A stretch of 64,000 bases of DNA from Streptacidiphilus sp. PB12-B1b. Its GTDB lineage: Bacteria; Actinomycetota; Actinomycetes; Streptomycetales; Streptomycetaceae. This document shows, piece by piece, positions 16,463-27,100 of the stretch. The notes beneath the pieces were generated by a model. That model saw only the letters and a list, made by a program, of their open reading frames with translations, was not told the origin of the DNA and did no database searches. Every line of letters starts with the position of its first letter. Position 1 is the first letter of the stretch. The translations under genes were made by a program, and so were the position numbers. The DNA lies in assembly GCF_014084125.1 (NCBI RefSeq), contig NZ_CP048405.1:5022001-5086000 (forward strand), read 5' to 3'.

Positions 16463-18076
16463 ATGCTGCCTACGTTTGTGATCGGCCTGCGGGAGGGACT
16501 GGAGGCCGCCCTGATCGTCGGGATCATCGCCGCCTTCCTCAAACAGCAGGGCCGCCGTGACCTGCTGCGCTGGGTGTACGGCGGGGTGCTGGCGGCGGTG
16601 CTGCTGTGCCTGGGCGTCGGCGTGGCCCTCAAGGTGGTCTCCTCCAACCTGCCGCAGAAGCAGCAGGAGGGGCTGGAGACCGTGGTCGGCGTGCTCGCCG
16701 TCGGCATGGTGACTTACATGGTCATCTGGATGCGGCGACACTCCCGGCAGTTGAAGAAGGAGCTGGAGGGCCTGGCCGCCGCCGCGATCGGTGACGGCGG
16801 GAGCCGGGCCGCGCGCGCGATGGTGCTGATGGCTTTCCTGGCCGTGCTGCGCGAGGGCTTCGAGACGGTCGTCTTCCTGCTGGCCGCCTTCAACGAGAGC
16901 GGCAACACCGCGGACGCCGCGGGCGGGGCGCTGGCCGGGATCGCGGTGGCCGTGGTGCTCGGCTGGGCGATCTACCGGGGCGGCGTCCGGCTGAACCTGT
17001 CGAAGTTCTTCCGGGCCACCGGCCTGGTGCTGGTGCTGGTCGCGGCCGGCCTGGTGGTCAACGCGCTGCACACCGCGCACGAGGCCGGCTGGCTGAACGC
17101 CGGCCAGGGCGGCACGGTGGACCTGACCTGGCTGGTGCAGCCCGGCTCGGTGCAGTCGGCGCTGCTGACCGGGATGCTCGGCGTCCAGCAGCACCCGGTG
17201 GTGATCGAGGTGGCCGGCTGGCTCGCCTACCTGGTCCCGGTCGGGCTGTACGTCGCCTGGCCGCCCAGCCGTCCGGTCTCCCGCCGCACCATGGTGCGGG
17301 TCTGGTCGGGCGTGGCCGCCGCCGCCGTGGCCGCCGTGGCCGTGCTGGCGATCACCCTGCCGGGCAGCCCGGACCAGACCCCGGTGACCGCGGCCGGGCC
17401 GCTGACCGCGGTGCTGACCGGTCCGCACGCGGACACCGCCACCGTCCGCACCGCCCCGGCCAGCCCGGCCGCCCCGGCGGTCGGTGCGGGCGGGCAGCAG
17501 CCGGTGCCGGTGGCGCTGCGCCGCACCGGCGGGACGGAGCTGCACGGGGTGGCCGTCGACGTCTACACCGGCTCCCGCCCCGGCCTGGGCGCGGCCGGGC
17601 GTCCGACCACCATGACCTTCGAGCAGGCCGCCGCGCTGAACGGCGGACGGCTGCCGCTGGGCGTCGTCCCGCAGGGCATGACCCCGGCCGACGACTCGGT
17701 GCGCCTCCAGTACGCCGACACCGACGCGCTGACGGTCTGGGTGGAGCCCGGCACCGGTCGCGTCGTCGACCTGAGCTGGACCGAGACGGTCCGGGCGACG
17801 CTGGTCGGCACGCAGGTCGGCGCGGTGCCGCTGAACGACCCGGTGGCGACCGGCCGTCAGGCGTTCCCGGCCGCGACCGTGACCGCCGCCGCGTCGGCGG
17901 CCCGGCACGACCTGGCCCGGATCTCGGACCGGTCGAGCCTGCTCACCGGCGTCTGGCTGGCCGTCGCCGTGGCCGTGGTGGCGCTGGCCGCCGCCGGGCT
18001 GACGGCCGCCGCGGACCGGCGGCAGCGGGGGACGGCGGTCACGCAGACCCCGGCCCCACTGCCGACGCCCAGGTAG
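16463..18076 (+). CDS. efeU: FTR1-family iron permease EfeU with C-terminal extension
   Basis: Membrane permease of an EfeUOB ferrous/ferric iron uptake system. Both REXXE iron-binding motifs are present: REGLEA near residue 10 and REGFET near residue 130, in a seven-helix core that ends near residue 300. The protein is 537 residues, about twice the E. coli EfeU length (276). The extra part has a predicted extracytoplasmic region (about 305-495, with LWVEP-like text TVWVEPGTGRVVDLSW, resembling DUF3068-type domains) and a final membrane span (about 500-522). The ATG at 16463 gives the usual MLPTFVIGLREGLEA start; an in-frame ATG at 16445 lacks an SD. Iron boxes lie before it and across its stop codon. 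Confidence 0.88.
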   Translation: MLPTFVIGLREGLEAALIVGIIAAFLKQQGRRDLLRWVYGGVLAAVLLCLGVGVALKVVSSNLPQKQQEGLETVVGVLAVGMVTYMVIWMRRHSRQLKKELEGLAAAAIGDGGSRAARAMVLMAFLAVLREGFETVVFLLAAFNESGNTADAAGGALAGIAVAVVLGWAIYRGGVRLNLSKFFRATGLVLVLVAAGLVVNALHTAHEAGWLNAGQGGTVDLTWLVQPGSVQSALLTGMLGVQQHPVVIEVAGWLAYLVPVGLYVAWPPSRPVSRRTMVRVWSGVAAAAVAAVAVLAITLPGSPDQTPVTAAGPLTAVLTGPHADTATVRTAPASPAAPAVGAGGQQPVPVALRRTGGTELHGVAVDVYTGSRPGLGAAGRPTTMTFEQAAALNGGRLPLGVVPQGMTPADDSVRLQYADTDALTVWVEPGTGRVVDLSWTETVRATLVGTQVGAVPLNDPVATGRQAFPAATVTAAASAARHDLARISDRSSLLTGVWLAVAVAVVALAAAGLTAAADRRQRGTAVTQTPAPLPTPR

Positions 18077-18095
18077 GTTAGGCTTTCCTTACCTA
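18074..18095 (+). promoter_or_regulatory. Second iron box, overlapping the efeU stop codon
   Basis: TAGGTTAGGC-TT-TCCTTACCTA resembles the DtxR/IdeR consensus, and its first three bases are the TAG stop of efeU. A second inverted repeat follows at 18099-18119 (GGGC-t-AAGG, TTTT, CCTT-GCCC). Together they suggest an internal iron-repressed promoter for efeO. Confidence 0.7.
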
Positions 18096-18178
18096 GTTGG
18101 GCTAAGGTTTTCCTTGCCCGGCGCGGGGTTCCTCGTCGCCTTTGCCAGTCATGCCAGTTCCCCTGCCAGGAGCCTGAG

Positions 18179-19402
18179 TTGTCCTTCTTCTCCGCCGAAA
18201 GCCGCCGCCGCAGAACGGCCGCTGCCGCCACGACCGTCACCGTGCTCGCCCTCGCGGGCGGACTCACCGCCTGTGGCAGCTCCAGCGACAAGTCCGCCGG
18301 CGCCGCGTCCCCGGCCGCCAACTCGGGCTCCGCCGCACCGGCCGCCGACGCACACAAGGCCGTGGTGGACATATCCACCGCCGACGGCTGCGCGGTGAAC
18401 CAGAAGTCCTTCGCCGCGGGCGCCATCACCTTCTCCATCACCAACAAGGACGCCGCCGCCGTCAGCGAGGTCGAACTCCTCAGCGGCCAGCGCATCGTGG
18501 GCGAGAAGGAGAACCTGCCGCCCGGCTTCTCCGGCACCTTCGCGGTCAACGTGGACGCCGGCAGCTACACCCTCTACTGCCCCGGCGCGCAGAACGAGAA
18601 CACCACGCTGACCGTCACCGGCAAGGCCGCCGGCGGCGACGCCAGCGTCGACAGCCTGCTGACCCAGGGCACCAAGGAGTACGCGGCCTACGTCACCGGC
18701 CAGGTCGGCTACCTGGTGAGCAGCAGCGAGGCGCTGCAGAAGGCGATCCAGGGCGGCGACCTGGCAGCCGCCCAGCAGGCGTACATGAAGGCCCGCCCGT
18801 ACTACGAGAAGATCGAGCCGGTCGCCGAGTCCTTCACCGTCGGCTCGGACAACCTCGACAACGACATCGACGCCCGCACCGGCGACGTGCCCCCCGCGCA
18901 GTGGGAGGGCTTCCACCGCATCGAGATGGGCCTGTTCCAGACCAAGAGCCTGACCGGCCTGAGCGGTTACGCCGACGGCCTGGTCGCCAACGTCAAGAAG
19001 CTCCAGACGCTGACCACCGGCCTCAGCTACAAGCCCTTCGAGCTGGCCAACGGCGCCCAGGAGCTGCTGGACGAGGTGGCCAGCAGCAAGATCACCGGCG
19101 AGGAGGAGCGCTACTCGCACATCGACCTGCTGGACTTCCAGGCCAACGACGAGGGCGCCGAGCAGGCGTTCGCCGCGCTCCAGCCGGCCCTGCAGAAGAT
19201 CGACCCGTCGCTGACCGGCTCCATCTCCTCGTCCTTCAGCGCGCTGGACACGCTGGTGGACACCTACCGCACGGGCTCCAACGCCTCCGGCTTCCAGCTC
19301 TACACGTCGCTGAACGACAGCGACAAGCAGAAGCTCGCCGCCGCGGTGAAAGCCGTGCAAGAGCCGCTGTCCCAGGTCGCCAGTAAGGTTGCCAACAGCT
19401 GA
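18179..19402 (+). CDS. efeO: Iron uptake lipoprotein EfeO (cupredoxin plus imelysin/M75 domains)
   Basis: 407 residues. An Arg-rich N-terminus and hydrophobic stretch end in the lipobox LTAC (Cys near residue 32), so the protein is anchored outside the membrane. A cupredoxin-like domain (about 60-150, with GSYTLYCPGAQ) is followed by an imelysin/M75 domain (about 160-400) that carries the HXXE metal motif as EGFHRIEMG near residue 245. In EfeUOB systems EfeO captures iron for the permease. TTG is used as start, with AGGAG 6 bases upstream. The gene lies about 100 bp after efeU, behind a second iron box. Confidence 0.92.
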   Translation: MSFFSAESRRRRTAAAATTVTVLALAGGLTACGSSSDKSAGAASPAANSGSAAPAADAHKAVVDISTADGCAVNQKSFAAGAITFSITNKDAAAVSEVELLSGQRIVGEKENLPPGFSGTFAVNVDAGSYTLYCPGAQNENTTLTVTGKAAGGDASVDSLLTQGTKEYAAYVTGQVGYLVSSSEALQKAIQGGDLAAAQQAYMKARPYYEKIEPVAESFTVGSDNLDNDIDARTGDVPPAQWEGFHRIEMGLFQTKSLTGLSGYADGLVANVKKLQTLTTGLSYKPFELANGAQELLDEVASSKITGEEERYSHIDLLDFQANDEGAEQAFAALQPALQKIDPSLTGSISSSFSALDTLVDTYRTGSNASGFQLYTSLNDSDKQKLAAAVKAVQEPLSQVASKVANS

Positions 19403-19569
19403 TCCGCCCGGCGCCGCAGCACCGTGGCACCGCCGGAAACCGCGCCACAGCAGGAACCGCAGCACAGTCAGAAACCGATGCCAGACACGGAGAACACCGC
19501 CGTACCGCCCGCCCGGGCCGTCCTCGTACGGTTCGGGCGGCGGGGTGCGGGCGGAGCGAGGGTGAACCG

Positions 19570-20859
19570 ATGAGCGAGAAGCCTGTGACCAGCCGACGGA
19601 GACTGCTCGGCGGTGCCCTCACCGCCACCGGCGTGGTGGCGGCGGGGGGCGTCGGCTTCGGCATCGCGCACGCCACCGACTCCTCGTCGTCCTCCGGCGG
19701 GCCCTCGACCGCCTCCCCCGCGTCCGCGCAGGGGTCCACCAGCCAGGTGCCGTTCTTCGGCGCGCACCAGGCGGGCATCTCCACGCCCGCGCAGGACCGG
19801 CTCGCCTTCGCGGCCTTCGACATCACCAGCACCGACCCGCAGGCGGTGCAGGTGCTGCTCGGCACCTGGGCCGCCGCCGCCGAGCAGATGACCCAGGGCC
19901 TGCCGATCGGCCCGGTGGACAACACCCCCTCCGCGCCGCCGATCGACACCGGCGAGGCGGACGGCCTGGGCGCGGCCAACCTGACGGTGACCGTCGGCTT
20001 CGGGCCGAGCTTCTTCGACCAGCGCTTCGGCCTGGCCAAGTTCCGCCCCGCCGCGCTGGCGGACCTGCCGACGCTGCCGGGGGACGGCTCGCTCGACCCG
20101 ACCCGCAGCGGCGGCGACCTGTGCGTGCAGGCGTGCGCCGACGACCCGACCGTGGCCTTCCACGTGATCCGCAACTTCGCCCGGCTGGCGCGCGGCACCG
20201 CCGTCATGAAGTGGTCCCAGCTCGGCTTCGGCCGTACCTCGTCCACCTCCACCGAGCAGCAGACCGAACGCAACCTGCTCGGCTTCAAGGACGGCACCCG
20301 CAACATCAAGGCGCAGGACGCGTCCGACCTGGACGACTACGTGTGGGTCGGTGGAGAGACCGACCAGGAGTGGATGAAGGGCGGCAGCTACCTGGTGGCG
20401 CGCCGCATCAGCATGCTCATCGAGTCCTGGGACACCGACTATCTCACCGACCAGGAGAACGTGTTCGGCCGCTACAAGACCAGCGGCGCGCCGCTGGGCG
20501 GCAAGAACGAGTTCGACACCCCGGATCTGGCCGCCAAGGACCACCAGGGCAACCCGGTGATCCCGCTGAACGCGCACATACGGCTGGCCGCACCGGCGAC
20601 CAACAACGGCCAGAAGATCCTGCGCCGCGGCTACTCGTACACCGACGGGATCAACGCCACCACCGGGCTGCTCGACGCCGGGCTGTTCTTCATCGCGTAC
20701 CAGAAGGACCCGCGCAAGCAGTTCGTGCCGATCCAGACCCGGTTGGGCCAGCAGGACAACCTCAACGAGTACATCCGGCACACCGGCAGCGCCCTCTTCG
20801 CCGTGCCGCCCGGCCTCAGCGCCCCCGGCGACTGGTGGGGCAAGGCCCTGTTTGCCTGA
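19570..20859 (+). CDS. efeB: Dyp-type heme peroxidase EfeB/deferrochelatase, Tat-exported
   Basis: 429 residues. A twin-arginine signal (SRRRLLGG at about 9-16, then a hydrophobic Ala/Gly stretch) implies export of a folded heme protein. The DyP family signature GFKDGTRN is at about 238-245 and supplies the distal Asp; the proximal heme histidine is likely in IPLNAHIRLAAP (about 340). In EfeUOB systems this peroxidase oxidises ferrous iron or helps release iron from heme. GGAGCGAGGG lies upstream of the ATG. A nested hairpin at 19506-19541 (outer arms CCGCCCG and CGGGCGG) lies in the 167-bp leader between efeO and this gene. A strong terminator follows. Confidence 0.92.
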   Translation: MSEKPVTSRRRLLGGALTATGVVAAGGVGFGIAHATDSSSSSGGPSTASPASAQGSTSQVPFFGAHQAGISTPAQDRLAFAAFDITSTDPQAVQVLLGTWAAAAEQMTQGLPIGPVDNTPSAPPIDTGEADGLGAANLTVTVGFGPSFFDQRFGLAKFRPAALADLPTLPGDGSLDPTRSGGDLCVQACADDPTVAFHVIRNFARLARGTAVMKWSQLGFGRTSSTSTEQQTERNLLGFKDGTRNIKAQDASDLDDYVWVGGETDQEWMKGGSYLVARRISMLIESWDTDYLTDQENVFGRYKTSGAPLGGKNEFDTPDLAAKDHQGNPVIPLNAHIRLAAPATNNGQKILRRGYSYTDGINATTGLLDAGLFFIAYQKDPRKQFVPIQTRLGQQDNLNEYIRHTGSALFAVPPGLSAPGDWWGKALFA

Positions 20860-20894
20860 CGGATCGTCAGCAGGCGGATACTGACGGAGGCTTG

Positions 20895-20948
20895 GCGGCG
20901 CGCTGCGGAGACCCACCGGAGACGGTGGCTCCGCGGCGCGCCGCTTTT
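20895..20948 (+). terminator. Rho-independent terminator after efeB
   Basis: A stem of about 20 bp with small mismatches (20895-20917 with 20924-20944) is followed by TTTT. It separates the iron locus from the megasynthase promoter region. Confidence 0.8.
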
Positions 20949-20976
20949 GCCGTGTTACGCCCTCTGGTCAACTTTG

Positions 20977-20993
20977 ATATGCACATGTCATAT
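20977..20993. promoter_or_regulatory. AT-rich inverted repeat ATATG-n7-CATAT
   Basis: Five-bp arms with a 7-bp spacer lie in an unusually AT-rich patch of the megasynthase upstream region. It could be an operator or part of a promoter. The arms are short, so chance is possible. Confidence 0.3.
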
Positions 20994-21027
20994 TTCTCTA
21001 ACTCCTCGTACACTACCGAAGGGTAGC

Positions 21028-21045
21028 GTCACTCGGGAGTCACTC
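21028..21045 (+). promoter_or_regulatory. Direct heptamer repeat GTCACTC, candidate SARP operator
   Basis: Two identical 7-bp units at 21028-21034 and 21039-21045 are separated by 4 bp, an 11-bp period that places both on one face of the helix. This is the known geometry of SARP binding sites. The pair is about 100 bp upstream of the megasynthase start. No convincing -10 lies at the usual 8 bp downstream, which lowers confidence. Confidence 0.5.
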
Positions 21046-21142
21046 AACGGCACCCGCACCAGCAGAGCACGCATACGGCACCCCGTCAGTCGAGCTCCAT
21101 CCCTTCCCCCTTCCCTGCGCCGTGACGCCCCCCGGAGAGCCC

Positions 21143-24100
21143 ATGAGGCCCGCTTCGCCGCAGACCGACCTCGTCCTCGGGATCACCCCCTTCCATGAGC
21201 CGGACGCCGGGCTCGCCGCGGCCCTGTGCCGCGCGGGCGCCCTCGGCGTCCTGGACCTCGGCACCGGCGACCGCCGGTCCCGCGAGGAACTGTCCAGACT
21301 CAGCCGCTCGGCCCCGGGGCCGTTCGGCGTCCGGATCGGCCCCGACTGCCGGATCACCCCCGAGGACCTGCGCCTGTACGACAGCGCCGGACCGCACACG
21401 GTGGTGCTGGCCCCGGACACCCCGGAGCGGGTTTCCGCCGCCCTGCACGCCGACCACCGGCTCCTGGCCGAGGTGACCGACCTGGAGCAGGCCCTGCGCG
21501 CGGTCCGGGCCGGCGCCCACGGCCTGATTGCGCGCGGCGCCGAAAGCGGCGGCAGAGTCGGTGAGTTGAGCAGCTTCGTACTGCTCCAACAACTGCTGTC
21601 GGCACCGGGAGTCACGGTGCCGGTATGGGCCTGCGGCGGCATCGGCTTACGCACCGCCGCAGCCGCCGTCGTCGGCGGCGCGGCCGGTGTGGTGCTGGAC
21701 AGCCAACTCGCCCTGCTCGCCGAGTCGGCCGCATCCGAACAGGCGGCGGCCGCGGTGCGCGGCATGGACGGCTCCGAGACCGGCGTGGTCGACGGCCGCC
21801 GGGTGCTCGTCCGCCGGAGCGGGCACAGCGAGTCGGCATCAGAGTTGATGGTCGGTCAGGACGGTTTCCTGGCAAGCGCGTTCGCCGAGCACTGGGGGAC
21901 GGCCGGGCGGGCCGTGCAGGCCGTGCGCGAGGCCGTGCTGGAGGGGGTGCGGACCGCCTCGGCGCTCGGCGCCGGATCGCTCCTCGGCGCCGGATCGCCG
22001 CTCAGCGCCTCCCTGGGCACCCGGCTGCCGGTGGCGCAGGGCCCGATGACCAGGGTCAGCGACCAGCCCGCCTTCGCGGCGGCCGTGGCCGCCGCAGGCG
22101 CGCTGCCCTTCGTCGCCCTGGCCCTGTCCGGGCCGGAGCAGACCCGCGCCCTGCTCAACGAGACCGCCGCCGCTGTCGGCGAACTCCCCTGGGGTGTCGG
22201 GGTGTTGGGCTTCGCCCAGGAGGAGCTGCGCAACGCCCAGCTGGCGGAGGTGCTGGCGGCCCGGCCCAGCCACGCGGTGATCGCGGGCGGGCGCCCCTCA
22301 CAGGCCCGGGCACTGGAGGAGGCGGGCATCCGGACCTTCCTGCACGTGCCCTCCCCGGGCCTGCTGCGGCAGTTCCTGGAGGACGGCGCGCGCAGGTTCG
22401 TGTTCGAGGGCGCGGAGTGCGGCGGCCATGTCGGGCCCCGGCACAGCTTTCCACTCTGGGAAGCACAGTTGGCGGTGCTGGAGGACTTCCAGGACGCCAC
22501 CGGCGCAGCCTCGCCGATCGAGGTGCTGTTCGCGGGCGGCGTGCACGACGAGCGCTCGGCGGCGATGGTGGCGGCCATGGCCGCGCCGCTGGCCGGTCGC
22601 GGCGTGGCGGCGGGCGTGCTGATGGGCACGGCGTACCTGTTCACCGAGGAGGCGGTGGCCTGCGGAGCGGTCCGGCCCGGCTTCCAGCGGCAGGTGCTGG
22701 CGGCGCAGCGGACCGAGCTGCTGCAGACCGCGCCCGGCCATGCCACCCGCTGCGTGCCGAGCCGCTTCACCACCGACTTCGCCGAGGAACGGGAGCGGCT
22801 GCGGGCCGAGGGGGTGCCCGACCGGGAGGCGTGGGAGCAGCTGGAGCGGCTGAACGTGGGCCGGCTGCGGATCGCCAGCAAGGGTGTCGACCGGGTGCCG
22901 GGCGGCGCGCTGGTGCCGGTGGACGAGCAGGGCCAGCTGGAGCAGGGGATGTTCATGGCCGGGCAGGTGGCCGTGCTGCGCTCGGCCACCACCACGCTGT
23001 CCGCGCTGCACCACGCCGTCAGCACCGGCGCCGAACGCTTCCTGTCCGCCAGGTCCACGGAACTGACGGAGCGTCTGGGGATTGAACCGGCTGTCCGGGC
23101 GGAGCCGGAGCCCGCGCCGCTGGACATCGCGGTGATCGGCATGGCGTGCATGTTCCCCGGCGCCCCGGATCTGCCCGCGTTCTGGGCGCAGGTGGTGGGC
23201 GGGGTGGACGCCGTCACCGAGGTTCCGCCCGAGCGCTGGGATCCGGAGGTGTACTGGGCGAAGGACGGCGAACCGGGCACCACGCCGTCCAAGTGGGGCG
23301 GTTTCCTGCCGCGGATACCGTTCGATCCGCTCAGCTACGGCATCCCGCCGTCCGCCCTGGGCAGCATCGAACCGGTGCAACTGCTGGCGCTGGAGGCGGC
23401 GCGCCGGGCCCTGGTGGACGCGGGCTACGACGGAGGCGGCGGCGCGACCGGCGCCCGCCCGTTCGACCGCTCGCGGACCAGCGTGGTGTTCGGCGCGGAG
23501 GCTGGCAGCGACCTGTCCAACGCGGGCGTGCTGGGCGCGGTGCTGCCGTCCTACCTGGGCCGGGTGCCGGAGGGGCTCGCGGAGCAGCTGCCGACCCTCA
23601 CCGAGGACTCCTTCCCCGGGATGCTGGCCAACGTCATCTCCGGGCGCATCGCCAACCGGCTGGATCTGGGCGGCTCCAACTTCACCGTGGACGCGGCCTG
23701 CGCCTCATCGCTGGCCGCGCTGGACGTGGCCTGCCGGGAGCTGGTGTCGGGCGGCAGCGACATGGCCCTGTGCGGCGGCGCGGACCTGCACAACGGCATC
23801 AACGACTTCCTGCTGTTCGCCTCGGTGCACGCGCTCTCGCCGACCGGCCGGTCCCGCCCGTTCGACGCGTCGGCGGACGGCATCGCGCTGGGCGAGGGCG
23901 TGGGCTGTCTGGTGCTGAAGCGGCTGGCCGACGCCGAGCGCGACGGCGACCGGGTGTACGCGGTGGTGCAGGGCATCGGCAGCGCCAGCGACGGGCGTTC
24001 GCTGGGCCTGACCGCACCCCGCCCCGAGGGGCAGCGGGCCGCGCTGGAACGCGCCTACCGCAACGCCGGCATCGGCCCGGCCGAGGTGGGCCTGGTGGAG

Positions 24101-27100
24101 GCGCACGGCACCGGCACAGTGGTCGGCGACCGTACCGAACTGGCCACGCTGAGCGTGGTGTTCACCGAGGCCGGGGCCGCGCCCGGGAGTTGCGCGCTGG
24201 GCTCGGTGAAGTCGCAGATCGGCCACGCCAAGTGCGCGGCCGGGGTGGCCGGTCTGATCAAGACCTCGCTGGCGCTGCACACCGGCGTCAAACCGCCCAC
24301 GCTTCAGCTCACCCAGCCCAACCCCGCCTGGCGGGCCGACGAGAGTCCGTTCGCCTTCCACACCGAGGCCCGCCCCTGGGCCGTACCGCCCTCCGAACGG
24401 ACGGCCGGAGTCAGCGCGTTCGGCTTCGGCGGCACCAACTTCCATGTGGTGATGCGGGCTTACAACGCACCGGCGCCGGTGCACGGGCTCCAGCAGTGGC
24501 CGGCCGAGCTGTTCACCTTCCGCGGCGCGGACCGGCAGCGGGCGCTGCACGGGGTGGCGGAGCTGCTGCGGCTCGCCGAGGCCGACGGCTCGCCGTGGCG
24601 GCTGCGCGACCTGGCGCTGGCCGCCTCCCGCCGGGCCGAGAGCGGCCACGGCCCGGTGCAGATCGCCGTGGTGGCCTCGGAGGTGGAGGAGTTGCGCGGG
24701 CTGCTGCGGCGCGCGGCGGCCGGAGACGGCGATCCGGCGGCCGGTCTGCACCTGGCTCCGGCCGAGCCGGACGGCGCAGAGCCGGGCGGGCTGCCGGGGG
24801 CCGGTGAGGTGGCGTTCCTCTTCCCCGGACAGGGCAGCCAGCGTCCGGGCATGTTCGCCGAGCTGTTCACCGCCTTCCCGCTGCTGCAACGGCAGTTGCT
24901 GCTGGGCCCGGAGTACCTGGACGAGCTGTACCCGCCTGCGGCGTTCACCCCCGAGCGCAGGCAGCAGCAGCGGGCGGCCGTGACCGACACCCGGGTCGCC
25001 CAGCCGGTGCTGGGCATGACCGGTCTCGCGGCGTACGAACTGCTCGGACTGGCCGGGGTGCGTCCCGCCTTCGGGGGCGGCCACAGCTACGGCGAGCTGG
25101 TGGCGCTGTGCGCGGCCGGGGCCGTCGCCGCCGAGGACCTGCCGGCGCTCAGCGCCGAGCGGGCGGCGGCGATCCTGGACGCGGTCGGCGAGGGCGCGGA
25201 CGCCGGGACGATGGCGGCCGTCGCCGCCGGGGCCGAGCAGGTCGAGCACCTGCTCGCCGGGGCCGGGCTGAGCGGACGCGTGGTGGCGGCCAACCACAAC
25301 GCGCCCCGGCAGACGGTGATCTCGGGCCCGACCGAGGAGCTGGCCACGGCCACGGACCTGCTGCGCCGGGCGGGCCTCGGGGTGAAACCGTTGCAGGTCG
25401 CCTGCGCCTTCCACAGCCCGCTGGTCTCCGGAGGCAGCGAGCGGTTCGCCAAGGCGTTGGCGGGCCGCGCCGTCCGGGCACCGGAGTTCCCGGTGTGGTC
25501 GAACCGCACCGCCGCCCCCTACCCGGCCGACCCGGCTGCGGTGCGCGCCGAACTGGCGGAGCAGATCGGCGCGCCGGTGCGCTTCGCCGAACAGATCGAG
25601 TCCATGTACGCGGCCGGGGCCCGGGTGTTCGTCGAGGCCGGTCCGGGCTCCGTGCTGACCAGGCTGGTCCCGGCGGTGCTCGGGGACCGGCCGCACCTGG
25701 CCGTACCGGTCGAGGGACGGCGCGGCGGACTGCCCGGATTCCTCGACACCCTGGCCCGGCTGGCCGTCGCCGGGGTGCCGGTGCAGACCGGGCGGCTGTT
25801 CCGTGGCCGTGACGCGGTGGACGCCGCCCACGCCCGGGCCCCGCGCCGCCCCGGCTGGACGGTCGACGGCCAGCTGGTGCGCACCGCCGCCGGAGACCTG
25901 CTGCCCGGTGCACTCGCGCCGGCCCGACCCGTTCCGGAGATGCTGATGACCGCACAGACACCGCAGCCGCACAGCCCCGGGCAGACCGCCGGGGAGGCCC
26001 TGGTTGCGGAATTCCTGCGCAGCAGCCGCGAGTTGATCGCCGCCCAGCGGGAGGTGATGCTCAGCTACCTGGGCGCGCCCGGCGGCGCGGGCGCACCGGC
26101 GGCGCTCCCGGCCGCGCCACCCGTGGCCGTGGCCGTGCCCGCACCGGTGTACGCGCCGACGGCCGCGCCGCTCGCCCTGCCGGACCCCGTTGCGGCGACG
26201 CCGGTCGCCCCGGCGGCGCCTGCCGCTCCTGCCGCTCCTGCCGTGATGGGAGCCGCCGAGGTGCTGCGCACGGTGGTGGAGGTGATCGGCGAGCGCACCG
26301 GCTACCCCGCCGACATGATCGAACCCGATCTCGACCTCGAAGCCGACCTCAGCATCGACTCCATCAAGCGCACCGAGATCATCGGCCAGCTGGCCCGCCG
26401 CCTGGCCACCGGCCCCGGGGCCGACCTCGCCTCGCTGGGAGACGACGAGATCGAGGAGCTGGCCGCCGCCCGCACCGCAGCCGCCATCACCGCCTGGCTC
26501 TGCGCTCGGCTGGACGCGCCCGCAGAAGCAGAAGCGGAGCCAGAAGCAGGAGCGGAGCCGGAAGCAGCGGCGGAACCGGAAGTGGAGCCCGAGCCGTCAC
26601 GGTCGCCGGGAGCCGAGCCGGAGCCGCCGACGCCGGTCGCGGGGTACGAGCCGGTGCGGCTGCGCTTCGCCGACGTCCCGCTGGCGGGGCCCGCCGCCGC
26701 CCCGGAGTCGCTCGCGGGCACCCGTTTCGCCCTGCTGGGCGCGGACGGAGGCGGGGTCGCCGAGGCCCTGGCCGCCCGGCTGGCCTCCGCCGGGGCGCAG
26801 GTGCGCACCCTGGACGCCGGGCACGAGTTCGCTGCGGACGAGCCGGTGGAGGGGGTGATCCTGCTGGACGCCCTCGCCCGGCGCGGGGCGCCCGTACTGC
26901 CGGGTTGCGTTCCGGTGCTGCAGTCGGCCCTGGCCCGCGCACCCCGCTGGCTGCTCGCCGTCCGCACCGCCCCGACCGCCGAGCCGGGCCCGGCCACGGC
27001 CGTCGAACCGGGCCGGGCGGACGGGCTGCGCGGACTGTTCCGGACGCTGTCCCGGGAGTACCCCGACGTGGCCGCCCGGCTGGTGGAGGTCGACCCGGCA

